The position numbers and the translations under genes were made by a program. From Liolophura sinensis (taxonomy: Eukaryota > Mollusca > Polyplacophora > Chitonida > Chitonidae): 64,000 bases of DNA. Under the pieces are notes generated by a model. It worked only from the letters and a program-made list of their open reading frames with translations. It did not search any database and was not told the DNA's origin. How positions within the stretch are numbered: position 1 is the stretch's first letter; each line of letters begins with the position of its first letter. The stretch spans positions 51,973-115,972 of the forward strand of contig NW_027018019.1 in NCBI RefSeq assembly GCF_032854445.1, written 5' to 3'. Shown here in pieces: positions 44,324 to 59,055 of the stretch.

Positions 44324-47300
44324 AATTGAGCCAGGTATCGGCAGTTGTTGAAAAATTGCAAATTTCCCTGGTTTCCATGGAGTAAGAGCCGTTGTTGTGC
44401 ACGGGATTATGACATAAATGATCATTCAATTGTCACTACAGCCAAAAGTATTGGTCGGAGAGCAACGCGGATTACACCATTCGATTTGTCGTCACAAAAT
44501 ACGTCGGATTAGCCTCTTACCAGCAAAACTGGAACAATTTCTCCAATTTTGCATTTTTGCCTGGTCTTTTTGTTAATTGAAATCGGCTACACTGTACTAT
44601 GTACCATCGCGACTGGTCATTACTATATTCAACTTTTGACTATAAGTTATGTGCCCTTCGGTAGCCCAGAAGACCTGAAATCTTTGGGCTAAGCCCATTT
44701 AACTCACCCAGCAATTGTCTTACTTCTAAGTCCAAGACAATCTCAATGTCTTTATCTACGTGTAGAAAAACCACACCATTTGTATATAAAAAACACAAGG
44801 TACTTGATACAGTCTGCTGTAAAAGTACAACTGACCACAGACCCACATGAATAAGGTGCCAAAAGATGCGGAATTGAGCCAGGTATCGGCAGCTGTTAAA
44901 AAATTGCAAATATCCCTGGTTTCCATGGAGTAAGAGCCGTTGCTGGGCACGTGATTATGACATCAATGATCATTGAATTGTCGCTACAGCCAAAAGTATT
45001 GGTCGGAGAGCAACGCGGTTTGCACCATTCGATTTCTCGTCACATTTTTCCAATTTTGCATTTTTGCTTGGTCTTTTTGTTAATTGAAATCGGCTACACT
45101 GTACTATGTACCATCGCGACTGGTCATTACTATATTCAACTTTTGACTATATGTTATGTGCCCTTCGGTAGCCCAGAAGACCTGAAATCTTTGGGCCAAG
45201 CCCATTTAACTCACCCAGCAATTGTCTTACTTCTAAGTCCAAGACAATCTCAATGTCTTTATCTACGTGTAGAAAAACCACACCATTTGTACATAAAAAA
45301 CACAAGGTACTTGATACAGTCTGCTGTAAAAAGTACAACTGAACACTGACCCACATTTAAAAGGTGCCAAAAAATGCGGAATTGGGCCAGGCATCGGCAG
45401 CTGTTAAAAAATTGCAAATATCCCTGGTTTCCATGGAGTAAGAGCCGTTGCTGGGCACGTGAATATGACATAAATGATCATTGAATTGTCGCTACAGCCA
45501 AAAGTATTGGTCGGAGAGCATCGCGGATTGCACCATTCGATTTCTCGTCACAAAATACGTCGGATTAGCCTCTTACCAGCAGCACTGGAACAGTTTTTCC
45601 ACTTTTGCATTTTTGCCTGGTCTTTTTGTTAATTGAAATCGGCTACACTGTACTCTGTACAATCGCGACTGGTCATTACTATATTCAACTTTTGACTATA
45701 AGTTATGTGCCCTTCGGTAGCCCAGAAGACCTGAAATCTTTGGGCTAAGCCCATTTAAATCACCCAGCAATTGCCTTACTTCTAAGTGCAAGACAATCTC
45801 AATGTCTTTATCTACGTGTAAAAAAACCACACCATTTGTACATGAAAAACACAAGGTACTTGATACAGTCTGCTGTAAAAAGAACAACTGAACACTGACC
45901 CACTTCAGTAAGGTGCCAAAAGATGCGGAATTGAGCCAGGCATCGGCAGCTGTTGAAAAATTGCAAATATCCCTGGTTTCCATGGAGTAAGAGCCGTTGC
46001 TGGGCACGTGATTATGACACAAATGATCATTCAATTGTCACTACAGCCAAAAGTATTGGTCGGAGAGCAACGCGGTTTGCACCATTCGATTTCTCGTCAC
46101 AAAATACGTCGAATTAGCCTCTTACCAGCAGCACTGGAACAGTTTTTCCACTTTTGCATTTTTACCAGGTCTTTTTGTTAATTGAAATCGGCTACACTGT
46201 ACTCTGTACAATCGCGACTGGTCATTACTATATTCAACTTTTGACTATATGTTATGTGCCCTTCGGTAGCCCAGAAGACGTCAAATGTTTGGGCCAAGCC
46301 CATTTAACTCACCCAGCAATTGTCTTACTTCTAAGTGCAAGTCAATCTCAATGTCCTTATCTACGTGTAGAAAAACCACACCATTTGTACATAAAAAACA
46401 AAAGGTACTTGATACAGTCTGCTGTAAAAAGTACAACTGAACATTAACCCACATTTATAAGGTGCCAAAAAATGCGGAATTGGGCCAGGCATCGGCAGCT
46501 GTTAAAAAATTGCAAATATCCCTGGTTTCCATGGAGTAAGAGCCGTTGCTGGGCACGTGATTATGATATAAATATTCATTGAATTGTCGCTACAGCCAAA
46601 AGTTTTGGTCGGAGAGAAACGCGGTTTGCACCATTCGATTTCTCGTCACAAAATACGTCGGATTAGCCTCTTACCAGGAGCACTGGAACAGTTTTTCCAC
46701 TTTTGTATTTTTACCTGGTTTTTTTTTGTTTATTGAAATCGGCTACACTGTACTCTGTACAATCGCGACTGGTCATTACTATATTCAACTTTTAACTATA
46801 AGTTATGTGCCCTTCGGTAGCCCAGAAGACGTCAAATCTTTGGGCTAAGCCCATTTAACTCACCCAGCAATTGTCTTACTTCTAAGTCCAAGACAATCTC
46901 AATGTCTTTATCTACGTGTAGAAAAACCACACCATTTGTACATAAAAAACACAAGGTACTTGATACAGTATGCTGTAAAAAGTACAACTGACCACAGACC
47001 CACATGAATAAGGTGCCAAAAGATGCGGAATTGAGCCAGGTATCGGCAGTTGTTGAAAAATTGCAAATTTCCCTGGTTTCCATGGAGTAAGAGCCGTTGC
47101 TGTGCACGTGATTATGACATAAATGATCATTCAATTGTCACTACAGCCAAAAGTATTGGTCGGAGAGCAACGCGGATTGCACCATTCGATTTGTCGTCAC
47201 AAAATACGTCGGATTAGCCTCTTACCAGCAAAACTGGAATAATTTCTCCAATTTTGCATTTTTGCCTGGTCTTTTTGTTAATTGAAATCGGCTACACTGT

Positions 47301-50300
47301 ACTATGTACCATCGCGACTGGTCATTACTATATTCAACTTTTGACTATAAGTTATGTGCCCTTCGGTAGCCCAGAAGACGTCAAATCTTTGGGCTAAGCC
47401 CATTTAACTCACCCAGCAATTGTCTTACTTCTAAGTCCAAGACAATCTTAATGTCTTTATCTACCTGTAGAAAAACCACACCATTTGTACATGAAAAACA
47501 CAAGGTACTTGATACAGTCTGCTGTAAAAAGTACAACTAAACACTGACCCACATTTATAAGGTGCCAAAAGATGCGGAATTGGGCCAGGCATCGGCAGCT
47601 GTTGAAAAATTGCAAATATCCCTGGTTTCCATGGAGTAAGAGCCGTTGCTGGGCACGTGATTATGAAATCAATGATCATTGAATTGTCGCTACAGCCAAA
47701 AGTATTGGTCGGAGAGCATCGCGGATTGCACCATTCGATTTCTCGTCACAAAATACGTCGGATTAGCCTCTTACCAGCAGCACTGGAACAGTTTTTCCAA
47801 TTTTGCATTTTTGCCTGGTCTTTTTGTTAATTGAAATCGGCTACACTGTACTCTGTACAATCGCGACTGGTCATTACTATATTCAACTTTTGACTATAAG
47901 TTATGTGCCCTTCGGTAGCCCAGAAGACGTCAAATCTTTGGGCTAAGCCCATTTAACTCACCCAGCAATTGCCTTACTTCTAAGTGCAAGACAATCTCAA
48001 AGTCTTTATCTACGTGCAGAAAAACCACACCATTTGTACATAAAAAACACAAGGTACTTGATACAGTCTGCTGTAAAAAGTACAACTGAACACTGACCCA
48101 CTTCAGTAAGGTGCCAAAAGATGCGGAATTGAGCCAGGCATCGGCAGCTGTTGAAAAATTGCAAATTTCCCTGGTTTCCATGGAGCAAGGGCCGTTGCTG
48201 GGCACGTGATTATGACATCAATGATCATTGAATTGTCGCCACAGCCAAAAGTATTGGTCGGAGAGAAACGCGGTTTGCACCATTCGATTTCTCGTCACAA
48301 AATACGTCGGATTAGCCTCTTACCAGCAGCAGTGGATCAGTTTTTCCACTTTTGCATTTTTGCCTGGTCTTTTTGTTAATTGAAACCGGCTACACTGTAC
48401 TATGTACCATCGCGACTGGTCATTACTATATTCAACTTTTGACTATAAGTTATGTGCCCTTCGGTAGCCCAGAAGACGTCAAATCTTTGCGCTAAGCCCA
48501 TTTAACTCACCCACCAATTGTCTTACTTCTAATTCAAAGACAATCTCAATGTCTTTATCTACGTGTAGAAAAACCACACCATTTGTACGAGAAAAACACA
48601 AGGTACTTGATAGAGTCTGCTGTAAAAAGTACAACTGAACACTGACCCACTTCAGTAAGGTGCCAAAAGATGCGGAATTGAGCCAGGCATCGGCAGCTGT
48701 TGAAAAATTGCAAATTTCCCTGGTTTTCATGGAGTAAGAGCCGTTGCTGTGCACGTGATTATGACATCAATGATCAATCAATTGTCACTACAGCCAAAAG
48801 TATTGGTCGGAGAGCAACGCGGATTGCACCATTCGATTTCTCGTCCCAAAACACGTCGGATTGGCCTCTTACCAGGAGCACTGGAACAGTTTTTCCACTT
48901 TTGTATTTTTACCTTTTTGTTTTTGTTTATTGAAATCGGCTACACTGTACTCTGTACAATCGCGACTGGTCATTACTATATTCAACTTTTAACTATAAGT
49001 TATGTGCCCTTCGGTAGCCCAGAAGACGTCAAATCTTTGGGCTAAGCCCATTTAACTCACCCAGCAATTGTCTTACTTCTAAGTCCAAGACAATCTCAAT
49101 GTCTTTATCTACGTGTAGAAAAACCACACCATTTGTACATAAAAAACACAAGGTACTTGATACAGTCTGCAGTAAAAAGTACAACTGACCACAGACCCAC
49201 ATGAATAAGGTGCCAAAAGATGCGGAATTGAGCCAGGTATCGGCAGCTGTTGAAAAATTGCAAATTTCCCTGGTTTCCATGGAGTAAGAGCCGTTGCTGT
49301 GCACGTGATTATGACATAAATGATCATTCAATTGTCACTACAGCCAAAAGTATTGGTCGGAGAGCAACGCGGATTGCACCATTCGATTTGTCGTCACAAA
49401 ATACGTCGGATTAGCCTCTTACCAGCAAAACTGGAACAATTTCTCCAATTTTGCATTTTTGCCTGGTCTTTTTGTTAATTGAAATCGGCTACACTGTACT
49501 ATGTACCATCGCGACTGGTCATTACTATATTCAACTTTTGACTATAAGTTATGTGCCCTTCGGTAGCCCAGAAGACCTGAAATCTTTGGGCTAAGCCCAT
49601 TTAACTCACCCAGCAATTGTCTTACTTCTAAGTCCAAGACAATCTCAATGTCTTTATCTACGTGTAGAAAAACCACACCATTTGTACATGAAAAACACAA
49701 GGTACTTGATACAGTCTGCTGTAAAAAGTACAACTAAACACTGACCGACATTTATAAGGTGCCAAAAGATGCGGAATTGGGCCAGGCATCGGCAGCTGTT
49801 GAAAAATTGCAAATATCCCTGGTTTCCATGGAGTAAGAGCCGTTGCTGGGCACGTGATTATGAAATCAATGATCATTGAATTGTCGCTACAGCCAAAAGT
49901 ATTGGTCGGAGAGCAACGCGGTTTGCACCATTGGAATTCTCGTCACAAAATACGTCGGATTAGCCTCTTACTGGTAGCACTGGAACAGTTTTTCCACTTT
50001 TGCATTTTTACCTGGTCTTTTTGTTAATTGAAACCGGCTACACTGTACTCTGTACCATCGCGACTGGTCATTACTATATTCAACTTTTGACTATAAGTTA
50101 TGTGCCCTTCGGTAGCCCAGAAGACCTGAAATCTTTGGGCTAAGCCCATTTAACTCACCCAGCAATTGTCTTACTTCTAAGTCCAAGACAATCTCAATGT
50201 GTTTATCTACGTGTGGAAAAACCACACCATTTGTATATAAAAAAACACAAGGTACTTGATACAGTCTGGTGTAAAAGTACAACTGACCACAGACCCACAT

Positions 50301-50909
50301 GAATAAGGTGCCAAAAGATGCGGAATTGAGCCAGGTATCGGCAGCTGTTAAAAATTGCAAATATCCCTGGTTTCCATGGAGTAAGAGCCGTTGCTGGGCA
50401 CGTGATTATGACATCAATGATCATTGAATTGTCGCTACAGCCAAAAGTATTGGTCGGAGAGCAACGCGGTTTGCACCATTCGATTTCTCGTCACATTTTT
50501 CCAATTTTGCATTTTTGCTTGGTCTTTTTGTTAATTGAAATCGGCTACACTGTACTATGTACCATCGCGACTGGTCATTACTATATTCAACTTTTGACTA
50601 TATGTTATGTGCCCTTCGGTAGCCCAGAAGACCTGAAATCTTTGGGCCAAGCCCATTTAACTCACCCAGCAATTGTCTTACTTCTAAGTCCAAGACAATC
50701 TCAATGTCTTTATCTACGTGTAGAAAAACCACACCATTTGTACATAAAAAACACAAGGTACTTGATACAGTCTGCTGTAAAAAGTACAACTAAACACTGA
50801 CCCACTTCAGTAAAGTGCCAAAAGATGCGGAATTGAGCCAGGCATCGGCAGCTGTTGAAAAATTGCAAATTTCCCTGGTTTCCATGGAGCAAGAGCCGTT
50901 GCTGGGCAC

Positions 50910-53560
50910 GTGATTATGACATCAATGATCATTGAATTGTCGCTACAGCCAAAAGTGTTGGTCGGAGAGCAATGCGGTTTGCACCATTCGATTTCTCGTC
51001 ACAAAATACGTCGGATTAGCCTCTTACCAGCAGCACTGGAACAGTTTTTCCACTTTTGCATTTTTGCCTGGTCTTTTTGTTAATTGAAATCGGCTACACT
51101 GTACTCTGTTCAATCGCGACTGGTCATTACTATATTCAACTTTTGACTATAAGTTATGTGCCCTTCGGTAGCCCAGAAGACCTGAAATCTTTGGGCTAAG
51201 CCCATTTAACTCACCCAGCAATTGCCTTACTTCTAAGTGCAAGACAATCTCAATGTCTTTATCTACGTGTAGAAAAACCACACCATTTGTACGTGAAAAA
51301 CACAAGGTACTTGATACAGTCTGCTGTAAAAAGTACAACTGAACACTGACCCACTTCAGTAAGTTGCCAAAAGATGCGGAATTGAGCCAGGCATCGGCAG
51401 CTGTTGAAAAATTGCAAATTTCCCTGGTTTCCATGGAGTAAGAGCCGTTGCTGTGCACGTGATTATGACATAAATGATCATTGAATTGTCGCTACAGCCA
51501 AAAGTATTGGTCGGAGAGCAACACGGATTGCACCATTCGATTTGCCGTCACAAAATACGTCGGATTAGCCTCTTACTAGCAGCACTGGAACAGTTTTTCC
51601 AATTTTGCATTTTTGCCTGGTCTTTTTGTTAATTGAAATCGGCTACACTGTACTCTGTACAATCGCGACTGGTCATTACTATATTCAACTTTTAACTATA
51701 AGTTATGTGCCCTTCGGTAGCCCAGAGGATCTGAAATCTTTGGGCTAAGCCCATTTAACTCACCCAGGAATTGCCTTACTTCTAAGTGCAAGACAATCTC
51801 AATGTCTTTATCTACGTGTAGAAAAACCACACCATTTGTACGTGAAAAACACAAGGTACTTGATACAGTCTGCTGTAAAAAGTACAACTGACCACAGACA
51901 CACATCATTAAGGTGCCAAAAGATGCGGAATTGAGCCAGGCATCGGCAGCTGTTGAAAAATTGCAAATTTTCCTGGTTTCCATGGAGTAAGAGCCGTTGC
52001 TGTGCACGTGATTATGACATCAATGATCATTCAATTGTCACTACAGCCAAAAGTATTGGTCGGAGAGCAACGCGGTTTGCACCATTCGATTTCTCGTCAC
52101 AAAATACGTCGGATTAGCCTCTTACCAGCAGCAACTGGAACAGTTTTTCCACTTTTGCATTTTTGCCTGGTCTTTTTGTTAATTGAAATCGGCTACACTG
52201 TAGTATGTACAATCGCGACTGGTCATTAGTATATTCAACTTTTGACTATAAGTTATGTGCCCTTCGGTAGCCCAGTAGACGTCAAATCTTTGTGTTAAGC
52301 CCATTTAACTCACCCAGCAATTGTCTTACTTCTAAGTCGAAGACAATCTCAATGTCTTTATCTACGTGTAGAAAAACCACACCATTTGTACATAAAAAAC
52401 ACAAGGTACTTGATACAGTCTGCTGTAAAAAGTACAACTGACCACAGACCCACATCAGTAAGGTGCCAAAAGATGCAGAATTGAGCCAGGTATCGGCAGC
52501 TGTTGAAAAATTGCAAATTTCCTTGGTTTCCATGGAGTAAGAGCCGTTGCTGGGCACGTGATTATGACATAAATGATCATTTAATTGTCGCTACAGCCAA
52601 AAGTATTGGTCGGAGAGCAACGCGGTTTGCACCATTCGATTTGTCGTTACAAAATACGTCGGATTAGCCTCTTACCAGCAGCACTGGAACAATTTTTCCA
52701 ATTTTGCATTTTTGCCTGCTCTTTCTGTAAATTGAAATCGGCTACACTGTACTCTGTACAATCGCGACTGGTCATTACTATATTCAACTTTTGACTATAA
52801 GTTATGTGCCCTTCGGTAGCCCAGAAGACCTGAAATCTTTGGGCTAAGCCCATTTAACTCACCCAGCAATTGCCTTACTTCTAAGTGCAAGACAATCTCA
52901 ATGCCTTTATCTACGTGTAGAAAAACCACACCATTTGTACGTGAAAAACACAAGGTACTTGATACAGTCTGCTGTAAAAAGTACAACTGACCACAGACAC
53001 ACATCATTAAGGTGCCAAAAGATGCGGAATTGAGCCAGGCATCGGCAGCTGTTGACAAATTGCAAATTTCCCTGGTTTCCATGGAGTAAGAGCCGTTGCT
53101 ACGCACGTGATTATGACATCAATGATCATTCAATTGTCACTACAGCCAAAAGTATTGGTCGGAGAGCAACGCGGTTTGCACCATTCGATTTCTCGTCACA
53201 AAATACGTCGGATTAGCCTCTTACCAGCAGCACTGGAACAGTTTTTCCACTTTTGCATTTTTACCTGGTCTTTTTGTTAATTGAAATCGGATACACTGTA
53301 CTCTGTACCATCGCGACTGGTCATTACTATATTCAACTTTTGACTATAAGTTATGTGCCCTTTGGTAGCCCAGAAGACGTCAAATCTTTGGGCTCAGCCC
53401 ATTTAACCCACCCAACAACTGTCTTACTTCTAAGTCCAAGACAATCTCAATGTCTTTATCTATGTGTAGAAAAACCACACCATTTGTACATGAAAAACAC
53501 AAGGTACTTGATACAGTCTGCTGTAAAAAGTACAACTGAACACTGACCCACTTCAGTAAG
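50910..53560. repeat. Higher-order repeat, right arm, block 1
   Basis: A multi-monomer block repeated at about 54,754-57,400, seven monomers (3,844 bp) away, sharing rare variants such as AGTGTTGGTCGGAGAGCAAT, CTGTTCAATCGC and the TAGTATGTACAATC variant. Confidence 0.75.
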
Positions 53561-54989
53561 GTGCCAAAAGATGCGGAATTGAGCCAGGCATCGGCAGCTG
53601 TTGAAAAATTGCAAATATCCCTGGTTTCCATGGAGTAAGAGCCGTTGCTGGGCACGTGATTATGACATCAATGATCATTCAATTGTCACTACAGCCAAAA
53701 GTATTGGTCGGAGAGCAACGCGGTTTGCACCATTCGATTTCTCGTCACAAAATACGTCGGATTAGCCTCTTACCAGCAGCAGTGGATCAGTTTTTCCACT
53801 TTTGCATTTTTGCCTGGTCTTTTTGTTAATTGAAATCGGCTACACTGTACTATGTACCATCGCGACTGGTCATTACTATATTCAACTTTTGACCATAAGT
53901 TATGTGCCCTTCGGTAGCCCAGAAGACGTCAAATCTTTGGGCTAAGCCCATTTAACTCACCCACCAATTGCCTTACTTCTAATTCAAAGACAATCTCAAT
54001 GTCTTTATCTACGTGTAGAAAAACCACACCATTTGTACATGAAAAACACAAGGTACTTGATACAGTCTGCTGTAAAAAGTACAACTGAACACTGACCCAC
54101 TTCAGTAAGGTGCCAAAAGATGCGGAATTGAGCCAGGCATCGGCAGCTGTCAAAAAATGGCAAATTTCCCTGGTTTCCAAGGAGTAAGAGCCGTTGCTAC
54201 GCACGGGATTATGACATCAATGATCATTCAATTGTCGCTACAGCCAAAAGTATTGGTCGGAGAGCAACGCGGATTGCACCATTCGATTTCTCGTCACAAA
54301 ATACGTCGGATTAGCCTCTTACTAGTAGCACTGGAACAGTTTTTCCACTTTTACATTTTTGCCTGGTCTTTTTGTTAATTAAAACGTGCTACACTGTACT
54401 CTGTACAATCGCGACTGGTCATTACTATATTCAACTTTTGACTATAAGTTATGTGCCCTTCGGTAGCCCAGAAGACCTGAAATCTTTGGGCTAAGCCCAT
54501 TTAACTCACCCAGCAATTGTCTTACTTCTAAGTACAAGACAATCTCAATGTCTTTATCTACGTGTAGAAAAAACACACCTTTTGTACATAAAAAACACAA
54601 GGTACTTGATACAGTCTGCTGTAAAAAGTACAACTGAACACTGATCCACATTAATAAGGTGCCAAAAGATGCGGAATTGAGCCAGGCATCGGCAGCTGTT
54701 GAAAAATTGCAAATTTCCCTGGTTTCCATGGAGTAAGAGCCGTTGCTGGGCACGTGATTATGATATCAATGATCATTGAATTGTCGCTACAGCCAAAAGT
54801 GTTGGTCGGAGAGCAATGCGGTTTGCACCATTCGATTTCTCGTCACAAAATACGTCGGATTAGCCTCTTACCAGCAGCACTGGAACAGTTTTTCCACTTT
54901 TGCATTTTTGCCTGGTCTTTTTGTTAATTGAAATCGGCTACACTGTACTCTGTTCAATCGCGACTGGTCATTACTATATTCAACTTTTG

Positions 54990-57900
54990 ACTATAAGTTA
55001 TGTGCCCTTCGGTAGCCCAGAAGACCTGAAATCTTTGGGCTAAGCCCATTTAACTCACCCAGCAATTGCCTTACTTCTAAGTGCAAGACAATCTCAATGT
55101 CTTTATCTACGTGTAGAAAAACCACACCATTTGTACGTGAAAAACACAAGGTACTTGATACAGTCTGCTGTAAAAAGTACAACTGAACACTGACCCACTT
55201 CAGTAAGTTGCCAAAAGATGCGGAATTGAGCCAGGCATCGGCAGCTGTTGAAAAATTGCAAATTTCCCTGGTTTCCATGGAGTAAGAGCCGTTGCTGTGC
55301 ACGTGATTATGACATAAATGATCATTGAATTGTCGCTACAGCCAAAAGTATTGGTCGGAGAGCAACACGGATTGCACCATTCGATTTGCCGTCACAAAAT
55401 ACGTCGGATTAGCCTCTTACTAGCAGCACTGGAACAGTTTTTCCAATTTTGCATTTTTGCCTGGTCTTTTTGTTAATTGAAATCGGCTACACTGTACTCT
55501 GTACAATCGCGACTGGTCATTACTATATTCAACTTTTAACTATAAGTTATGTGCCCTTCGGTAGCCCAGAGGATCTGAAATCTTTGGGCTAAGCCCATTT
55601 AACTCACCCAGGAATTGCCTTACTTCTAAGTGCAAGAGAATCTCAATGTCTTTATCTACGTGTAGAAAAACCACACCATTTGTACGTGAAAAACACAAGG
55701 TACTTGATACAGTCTGCTGTAAAAAGTACAACTGACCACAGACACACATCATTAAGGTGCCAAAAGATGCGGAATTGAGCCAGGCATCGGCAGCTGTTGA
55801 AAAATTGCAAATTTTCCTGGTTTCCATGGAGTAAGAGCCGTTGCTACGCACGTGATTATGACATAAATGATCATTCAATTGTCACTACAGCCAAAAGTAT
55901 TGGTCGGAGAGCAACGCGGTTTGCACCATTCGATTTCTCGTCACAAAATACGTCGGATTAGCCTCTTACCAGCAGCAACTGGAACAGTTTTTCCACTTTT
56001 GCATTTTTACCTGGTCTTTTTGTTAATTGAAATTGGCTACACTGTAGTATGTACAATCGCGACTGGTCATTAGTATATTCAACTTTTGACTATAAGTTAT
56101 GTGCCCTTCGGTAGCCCAGTAGACGTCAAATCTTTGTGCTAAGCCCATTTAACTCACCCAGCAATTGTCTTACTTCTAAGTCGAAGACAATCTCAATGTC
56201 TTTATCTACGTGTAGAAAAACCACACCATTTGTACATAAAAAACACAAGGTACTTGATACAGTCTGCTGTAAAAAGTACAACTGACCACAGACCCACATC
56301 AGTAAGGTGCCAAAAGATGCAGAATTGAGCCAGGTATCGGCAGCTGTTGAAAAATTGCAAATTTCCTTGGTTTCCATAGAGTAAGAGCCGTTGCTGGGCA
56401 CGTGATTATGACATAAATGATCATTTAATTGTCGCTACAGCCAAAAGTATTGGTCGGAGAGCAACGCGGTTTGCACCATTCGATTTGTCGTTACAAAATA
56501 CGTCGGATTAGCCTCTTACCAGCAGCACTGGAACAATTTTTCCAATTTTGCATTTTTGCCTGCTCTTTCTGTAAATTGAAATCGGCTACACTGTACTCTG
56601 TACAATCGCGACTGGTCATTACTATATTCAACTTTTGACTATAAGTTATGTGCCCTTCGGTAGCCCAGAAGACCTGAAATCTTTGGGCTAAGCCCATTTA
56701 ACTCACCCAGCAATTGCCTTACTTCTAAGTGCAAGACAATCTCAATGCCTTTATCTACGTGTAGAAAAACCACACCATTTGTACGTGAAAAACACAAGGT
56801 ACTTGATACAGTCTGCTGTAAAAAGTACAACTGACCACAGACACACATCATTAAGGTGCCAAAAGATGCGGAATTGAGCCAGGCATCGGCAGCTGTTGAC
56901 AAATTGCAAATTTCCCTGGTTTCCATGGAGTAAGAGCCGTTGCTACGCACGTGATTATGACATCAATGATCATTCAATTGTCACTACAGCCAAAAGTATT
57001 GGTCGGAGAGCAACGCGGTTTGCACCATTCGATTTCTCGTCACAAAATACGTCGGATTAGCCTCTTACCAGCAGCACTGGAACAGTTTTTCCACTTTTGC
57101 ATTTTTACCTGGTCTTTTTGTTAATTGAAATCGGCTACACTGTACTCTGTACCATCGCGACTGGTCATTACTATATTCAACTTTTGAGTATAAGTTATGT
57201 GCCCTTTGGTAGCCCAGAAGACGTCAAATCTTTGGGCTCAGCCCATTTAGCCCACCCAACAATTGTCTTACTTCTAAGTCCAAGACAATCTCAATGTCTT
57301 TATCTACGTGTAGAAAAACCACACCATTTGTACATGAAAAACAAAAGGTACTTGATACAGTCTGCTGTAAAAAAGTACAACTGAACACTGACCCACTTCA
57401 GTAAGGTGCCAAAAGATGCGGAATTGAGCCAGGTATCGGCAGCTGTTGAAAAATTGCAAATTTCCCTGGTTTCCATGGAGTAAGAGCCGTTGCTGGGCAC
57501 GTGATTATGACATCAATGATCATTGAATTGTCGCTACAGCCAAACGTATTGGTCGGAGAGCAACGCGGTTTGCACCATTCGATTTGTCGTCACAAAATAC
57601 GTCGGATTAGCCTCTTACCAGCAGCACTGGAACAGTTTTTCCACTTTTGCATTTTTGCCTGGCCTTTTTGTTAATTGAAATCGGCTACACTGTACTCTGT
57701 ACAATCGCGACTGGTCATTACTATATTCAACTTTTGACTATAAGTTATGTGCCCTTCGGTAGCCCAGAAGACCTGAAATCTTTGGGCTAAGCCCATTTAA
57801 CTCACCCAGCAATTGCCTTACTTCTAAGTCCAAGACAATCTCAAAGTTTTTATCTACGTGTAGAAAAACCACACCATTTGTACGTGAAAACCAAAAGGTA

Positions 57901-59055
57901 CTTGATACAGTCTGCTGTAAAAAGTGCAACTGAACACTGACCCACTTCAGTGAGGTGCCAAAAGATGCGGAATTGAGCCAGGCATCGGCAGCTGTTGAAA
58001 AATTGCAAATTTCCCTGGTTTTCATGGAGTAAGAGCCGTTGCTGTGCACGTGATTATGACATCAATGATCAATCAATTGTCACTACAGCCAAAAGTATTG
58101 GTCGGAGAGAAACGCGGTTTGCACCATTCGATTTCTCGTCACAAAATACGTCGGATCAGCCTCTTACCAGCAGAACTGGAACAGTTTTTCCACTTTTGTA
58201 TTTTTACCTGGATTTTTTTTGTTTATTGAAATCGGCTACACTGTACTCTGTACAATCGCGACTGGTCATTACTATATTCAACTTTTAACTGTAAGTTATG
58301 TGCCCTTCGGTAGCCCAGAAGACGTCAAATCTGTGGACTAAGCCCATTTAACTCACCCAGCAATTGTCTTACTTCTAAGTCCAAGACAATCTCAATGTCT
58401 TTATCTACGTGTAGAAAAACCACACCATTTGTACATAAAAAACACAAGGTACTTGATACAGTCTGCTGTAAAAAGTACAACTGACCACAGACCCACATGA
58501 ATAAGGTGCCAAAAGATGCGGAATTGAGGCAGGTATCGGCAGTTGTTGAAAAATTGCAAATTTCCCTGGTTTCCATGGAGTAAGAGCCGTTGCTGTGCAC
58601 GTGATTATGACATAAATGATCATTCAATTGTCACTACAGCCAAAAGTATTGGTCGGAGAGCAACGCGGTTTGCACCATTCGATTTTTCGTCACAAAATAC
58701 GTCGGATTAGCCTCTTACCAGCAAGACTGGAACAATTTCTCCAATTTTGCATTTTTGCCTGGTCTTTTTGTTAATTGAAATCGGCTACACTGTACTATGT
58801 ACCATCGCGACTGGTCATTACTATATTCAACTTTTGACTATAAGATATGTGCCCTTCGGTAGCCCAGAAGACCTGAAATCTTTGGGCTAAGCCCATTTAA
58901 CTCACCCAGCAATTGTCTTACTTCTAAGTCCAAGACAATCTCAATGTCTTTATCTACGTGTAGAAAAACCAGACCATTTGTACATGAAAAACACAAGGTA
59001 CTTGATACAGTCTGCTGTAAAAAGTACAAATAAACACTGACCGACATTTATAAGG
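54990..59055. repeat. Higher-order repeat, nine-monomer period
   Basis: Sequence here recurs at about 59,936-64,000, displaced by about 4,945 bp (nine monomers), with shared rare variants such as AAGAGAATCTCAATG and GATTGAGGCAGG-like changes. The second copy contains extra one-base indels between about 61,200 and 63,500. Confidence 0.75.
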